Positions 6,373 to 6,853 of a stretch of DNA of 6,853 nt are shown here, piece by piece. Position numbers and translations under genes: made by a program. The notes beneath the pieces are model-generated. The model searched no databases. It worked only from the letters and a program-made list of their open reading frames with translations, and was not told the DNA's origin. Source of the stretch: B33-G16 sp046498285 (GTDB lineage: Bacteria; Desulfobacterota; DSM-4660; Desulfatiglandales; B25-G16); contig JAWOBA010000138.1 of assembly GCA_046498285.1 (NCBI GenBank), positions 1-6,853 of the forward strand, written 5' to 3'. Every line of letters starts with the position of its first letter. The first letter of the stretch is position 1.

Positions 6373-6570
6373 ATGAATTTTCATGGCACACAACCTCTTG
6401 TAGGAATCGATTATCCCAGAACTCTGCAAGAAATTGACGAATAGTTTTCGACAGAGCAGAAGTACCTTGATTTTCTCAATAAACTTCGTTGGCCAAACGG
6501 GTTTACTTTTTCAATTTGTACTGGCCATAAATATTGGCAGATAGAAGGTTACTGTTTTACCGTCTTTTAG
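6373..6570 (+). pseudogene. Decayed N-terminus of an IS1595-family transposase
   Basis: From ATG 6373 the frame reads MNFHGTQPLVGIDYPRTLQE, then IDE, TAG (6442-6444), then FSTEQKYLDFLNKLRWPNGF and a degraded tail to TAG 6568-6570. IS1595-family transposases begin with 'YPRTlqEFdeWFsTEeaCldyLfkLRWPdGFvCPkCG', so the first stop is a TGG-to-TAG change of the conserved Trp. The following zinc-ribbon is damaged: the first Cys is now Phe (TTT) and an extra residue precedes Gly-His. The rest of the protein, about 240 residues including the catalytic core, is deleted. It lies inside the 23-bp inverted repeats, which fits its being the relic of the element's own transposase. Confidence 0.8.
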
Positions 6571-6853
6571 GAAAAGCAGTGCTTGAGAGGCCTAGCACAT
6601 TAAGGAGATTGTAGGCGAATAGCCATAACTGCTGATTAATAAAAACAACGCCAGCGAAATGGATAGCCCCTTTAAAATATTCTGGTCGATACTTTACTAT
6701 AAGATTTGGCGTACTTCCGAATACCAATGAATATGAGGAGATTTTTTCATCCTTCACATAACAATTCGCTGAGATAATTACATTATCTTCAATCTTGCAA
6801 TTGCCTAAAATTTTGGAACCAGAAAACATTTTTACCTTTTTCCCTATTGTTGG
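6557..6853 (-). CDS. Hexapeptide-repeat acetyltransferase (serine acetyltransferase-like), C-terminal part fused to transposon sequence
   Basis: The gene enters from the right edge on the minus strand; its start and catalytic part are outside the window. Visible residues PTIGKKVKMF, then GSKILGNCKIEDNVIISANCYV, show the I-G-x-x-V-x hexapeptide pattern of left-handed beta-helix acyltransferases. The ending SLVFGSTPNLIVKYRPEYF resembles the 'slVfGqsPnlIik' C-terminus of CysE-like serine acetyltransferases. After PEYFK (codon 6673-6671) the frame runs into the right inverted repeat of the mobile element and continues for 37 foreign residues (GAIHFAG and onward) to TAA at 6557-6559. The family often ends soon after this point, so only the last few native residues may be lost and the protein could still fold. 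The O-acetylserine role is inferred from family resemblance; other acetyltransferases of sugars or surface polymers share the fold. Confidence 0.72.
   Translation of the reverse strand, partial: PTIGKKVKMFSGSKILGNCKIEDNVIISANCYVKDEKISSYSLVFGSTPNLIVKYRPEYFKGAIHFAGVVFINQQLWLFAYNLLNVLGLSSTAFPKRR
6650..6672 (-). repeat. Right terminal inverted repeat of the IS1595-type element
   Basis: Exact reverse complement of 6331-6353 (23 of 23 positions). It ends in ggatagcccctt and is read in frame by the truncated acetyltransferase gene as Lys-Gly-Ala-Ile-His-Phe-Ala-Gly. Confidence 0.92.

Larger units (their letters stand above)
6331..6672. mobile_element. IS1595-type deletion derivative (MITE-like), 342 bp
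   Basis: Perfect 23-bp terminal inverted repeats bound the element, and it contains only the decayed 5' part of an IS1595-family transposase gene (6373-6570), with no catalytic region. It is therefore non-autonomous. The probable true ends are the GGGG at 6333 and CCCC at 6670. The flanking 8 bases (tttattaa left, tttaaaat right) agree at only five of eight positions, so no clean target duplication remains. The outside flanks resemble each other in inverted orientation (atatttta-type sequence), so the repeat may extend imperfectly. It interrupts the 3' end of a minus-strand acetyltransferase-like gene. Confidence 0.78.

Overview
The window most likely comes from an anaerobic Desulfobacterota-type bacterium, probably a sediment or metagenome genome. 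This is inferred from three things: a tripartite TRAP carboxylate transporter, a single-domain response regulator with the Trp/Tyr-rich tail I associate with Desulfobacterales, and a selenocysteine-dependent protein. Base composition is patchy: AT-rich overall, with GC-richer islands inside several genes.

Layout. The left part (1-2621, plus strand) holds the 3' end of a TRAP substrate-binding protein (dctP), a strong rho-independent terminator, a 299-base gap without a convincing gene, then the membrane subunits dctQ and dctM as a tight pair. At 2825-3544 (plus) lies one continuous gene with an in-frame TGA. It encodes an exported DUF1573 (ASH-like) protein whose conserved Ser-Cys-Gly-Cys-Thr motif reads Ser-TGA-Gly-Cys-Thr. 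A perfect 7-bp hairpin with a GUC loop starts 12 nt after the TGA, as expected of a bacterial SECIS. I read this as a selenoprotein, and it is the most interesting item in the window. An ordinary ORF caller would split it into two hypothetical fragments.

The middle (3609-4886, minus) is a complete acetyl-CoA hydrolase / 4-hydroxybutyrate CoA-transferase family enzyme, convergent with the selenoprotein gene. It has Gly where the characterised family members carry the catalytic Glu. An AT-rich intergenic stretch of 439 bases follows, then a 165-residue response regulator (5326-5823, minus) with its own candidate promoter.

The right end (about 5940-6853) is a mobile-element graveyard. It holds the frameshifted C-terminal piece of a DDE-type transposase (plus) and a 342-bp deletion derivative of an IS1595-type element with perfect 23-bp terminal inverted repeats and a decayed transposase N-terminus. 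That element sits in the 3' end of a hexapeptide-repeat (serine acetyltransferase-like) gene entering from the right edge on the minus strand.

Functionally, the TRAP genes import a carboxylate using the ion gradient, and the CoA-transferase could activate a carboxylate inside the cell. They are not in one operon, so a shared pathway is only a possibility. No tRNA, rRNA or CRISPR array was seen.
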